The translations under genes were made by a program, and so were the position numbers. This document shows, piece by piece, positions 6,461 to 7,404 of a stretch of 7,404 nucleotides of DNA. Under the pieces are notes generated by a model that did no database searches, was not told where the DNA came from, and saw only the letters and a list, made by a program, of their open reading frames with translations. Every line of letters begins with the position of its first letter. Positions within the stretch are counted from its first letter, which is position 1. Source of the stretch: Chitinophagaceae bacterium (GTDB lineage Bacteria; Bacteroidota; Bacteroidia; Chitinophagales; Chitinophagaceae). The stretch is from NCBI GenBank assembly GCA_023251335.1, contig JAHEZA010000104.1, forward strand, positions 1-7,404. Direction: 5' to 3'.

Positions 6461-6944
6461 CGTCTTTATCGGTGCGTTGCTGATCTTCCAGTGGAAATTC
6501 TTTTCTCATAGGAAAATATTTCATGTCATCTACATTCAAAATTCTTTTCAAATTGGGATGCCCTACAAAATTAACCCCATAAAAATCATACGTTTCCCGT
6601 TCCATCCAATTGGCAGCAGAATACAACGCGGTAGCGCTGAATACATCCGGTTTTTTAACATCGGTGAAAACTTTATACCGGACACGAACATTTTCTTTCA
6701 GGTTGTGCAAATGATAAACCACCGCTAATTCTTTTCCTTCTTTTTCAGGATAATGTACGGCGCACAAATCAGTCATAAACTGAAATCCTAATGATGAGTC
6801 ATCGAAAAGATGCTGAAGTACTTTCAGATTTAAATTTTTGTCAGAAGAAAAAGTCAGCATACCATAAGGCTCCGCCCAATCTGTAATTTGGTCTCCAAAT
6901 TTTTCAGTTAGCTTCTGCCTGATTATCTCGTTAGTTAAAGCCAT
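6441..6944 (-). CDS. nuoC: NADH-quinone oxidoreductase subunit C
   Basis: NuoC is the 30 kDa-type, cofactor-free subunit of the connecting arm and packs against NuoD and NuoB. The 167-residue protein is a usual length for a stand-alone NuoC. The family signature lies at residues 113-136 and includes WMERETYDFYGV and FVGHPNLKRIL. The C-terminal EFPLEDQQRTDKDDEMFGR is also typical, so the gene ends naturally. It is separate from nuoD, unlike the NuoCD fusion of Escherichia coli. The start is the ATG at 6944. It has no Shine-Dalgarno sequence; the bases before it are A/T-rich. An out-of-frame ATG five bases upstream is not used. The last 20 bases overlap a possible small ORF in another frame. 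Between nuoC and nuoD lies the longest gap of the window. Confidence 0.97.
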   Translation of the reverse strand: MALTNEIIRQKLTEKFGDQITDWAEPYGMLTFSSDKNLNLKVLQHLFDDSSLGFQFMTDLCAVHYPEKEGKELAVVYHLHNLKENVRVRYKVFTDVKKPDVFSATALYSAANWMERETYDFYGVNFVGHPNLKRILNVDDMKYFPMRKEFPLEDQQRTDKDDEMFGR

Positions 6945-7017
6945 ATCATTTTAAAAATTGCAGGATTTGAAAATTGGAAATTGATTATTTTGTTTGTTTA
7001 CTAGTCTCTATTCGTAA

Positions 7018-7404
7018 TTATTGTATTCCATAACTTTCCATCAACTCTCTATAATGATCCGAATTCCTTCTCCTAAGGCTTTCGTTAGCTACCAGGTCCT
7101 GCACACGCAGAATCCCATCTATTACAGCTTCGGGTCGCGGAGGGCAACCGGGCACATATACATCCACCGGAATAATTTGATCAATGCCCTGAAGTACGGA
7201 ATAGGTATCGAAAATTCCACCACTACTTGCACAAGCGCCCATTGCCAACACCCACCGGGGCTCGGCCATTTGCAGGTAAACCTGCTTTACAACCGGAGCC
7301 ATTTTTTTTGCGATAGTTCCCATTACCATTAAGAGATCACATTGACGCGGCGTAAAACTTACTCTTTCCGAGCCAAACCTGGCAAGGTCATAATGAGATG
7401 CCAT
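7018..7404 (-). CDS. nuoB: NADH-quinone oxidoreductase subunit B, 5' end cut by window edge
   Basis: NuoB carries cluster N2, the last iron-sulfur centre before quinone, in the connecting arm of complex I on the cytoplasmic side of the membrane. The visible 128 residues contain YDLARFGSE near the start, TPRQCDLLMVMGT, the cysteine of MGACASSGG (C58) and VPGCPPRPEA (C87). These two cysteines are ligands of N2. The other two, a tandem Cys-Cys in the family, should lie just before the visible part, which begins inside the region usually read as EMMA. The ATG at the very edge is therefore almost certainly internal, and about 50 N-terminal residues are missing from the window. The C-terminus is complete and ends at a TAA. 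A 73-base gap separates it from nuoC. Identity is secure; only the true start is unseen. Confidence 0.96.
   Translation of the reverse strand: MASHYDLARFGSERVSFTPRQCDLLMVMGTIAKKMAPVVKQVYLQMAEPRWVLAMGACASSGGIFDTYSVLQGIDQIIPVDVYVPGCPPRPEAVIDGILRVQDLVANESLRRRNSDHYRELMESYGIQ

Noticed and set aside
7021..7332. 103-codon plus-strand frame opposite nuoB
   Set aside because: It is an antisense shadow of the highly conserved nuoB, with no recognisable protein character.

Overview
This window is an interior piece of a respiratory complex I operon (NADH:quinone oxidoreductase, type I), read entirely on the minus strand. From right to left, in transcription order, it carries nuoB (5' end cut by the window edge), nuoC, nuoD, nuoE, nuoF, a short nuoG, nuoH and nuoI. 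nuoA should lie just off the right edge and nuoJ just off the left edge. A few codons of a possible nuoJ start may be visible at bases 1-19.

The organism is most likely a member of the Bacteroidota, perhaps of the Chitinophagales/Sphingobacteriia type. The reasons are separate nuoC and nuoD genes, a nuoG that ends after its iron-sulfur region, protein wording in NuoB, NuoH and NuoI that I associate with that phylum, very AT-rich gaps, and start codons that mostly lack a Shine-Dalgarno sequence. This placement is inference from memory of families, not a database result.

Layout: 7404-7018 nuoB, 6944-6441 nuoC, a 231-base gap with a possible 44-residue small gene and a sharp palindrome, 6209-4989 nuoD, a 139-base purine-rich leader, 4849-4349 nuoE, 4316-2964 nuoF, 2927-1755 nuoG, 1734-655 nuoH and 594-28 nuoI. 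The other gaps are only about 20 to 75 bases, as expected for one polycistronic transcript. There is no stretch of 300 bases or more without a gene, and I see no tRNA, rRNA, CRISPR array, insertion sequence, convincing terminator or internal promoter.

The genes work as one machine. NuoF, NuoE and NuoG form the NADH-oxidising module: FMN, then clusters N3, N1a, N1b, N4 and N5. NuoI, NuoB, NuoC and NuoD form the connecting arm, with clusters N6a, N6b and N2 and the quinone pocket. NuoH is the membrane subunit that closes the quinone chamber and couples it to the proton pumps. Every expected cofactor ligand that lies inside the window is present.

I do not see a previously undescribed system. 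The points worth a second look are the short NuoG with its leftover cysteine site, the small ORF and palindrome between nuoC and nuoD, and the repeat-bearing leader before nuoE.
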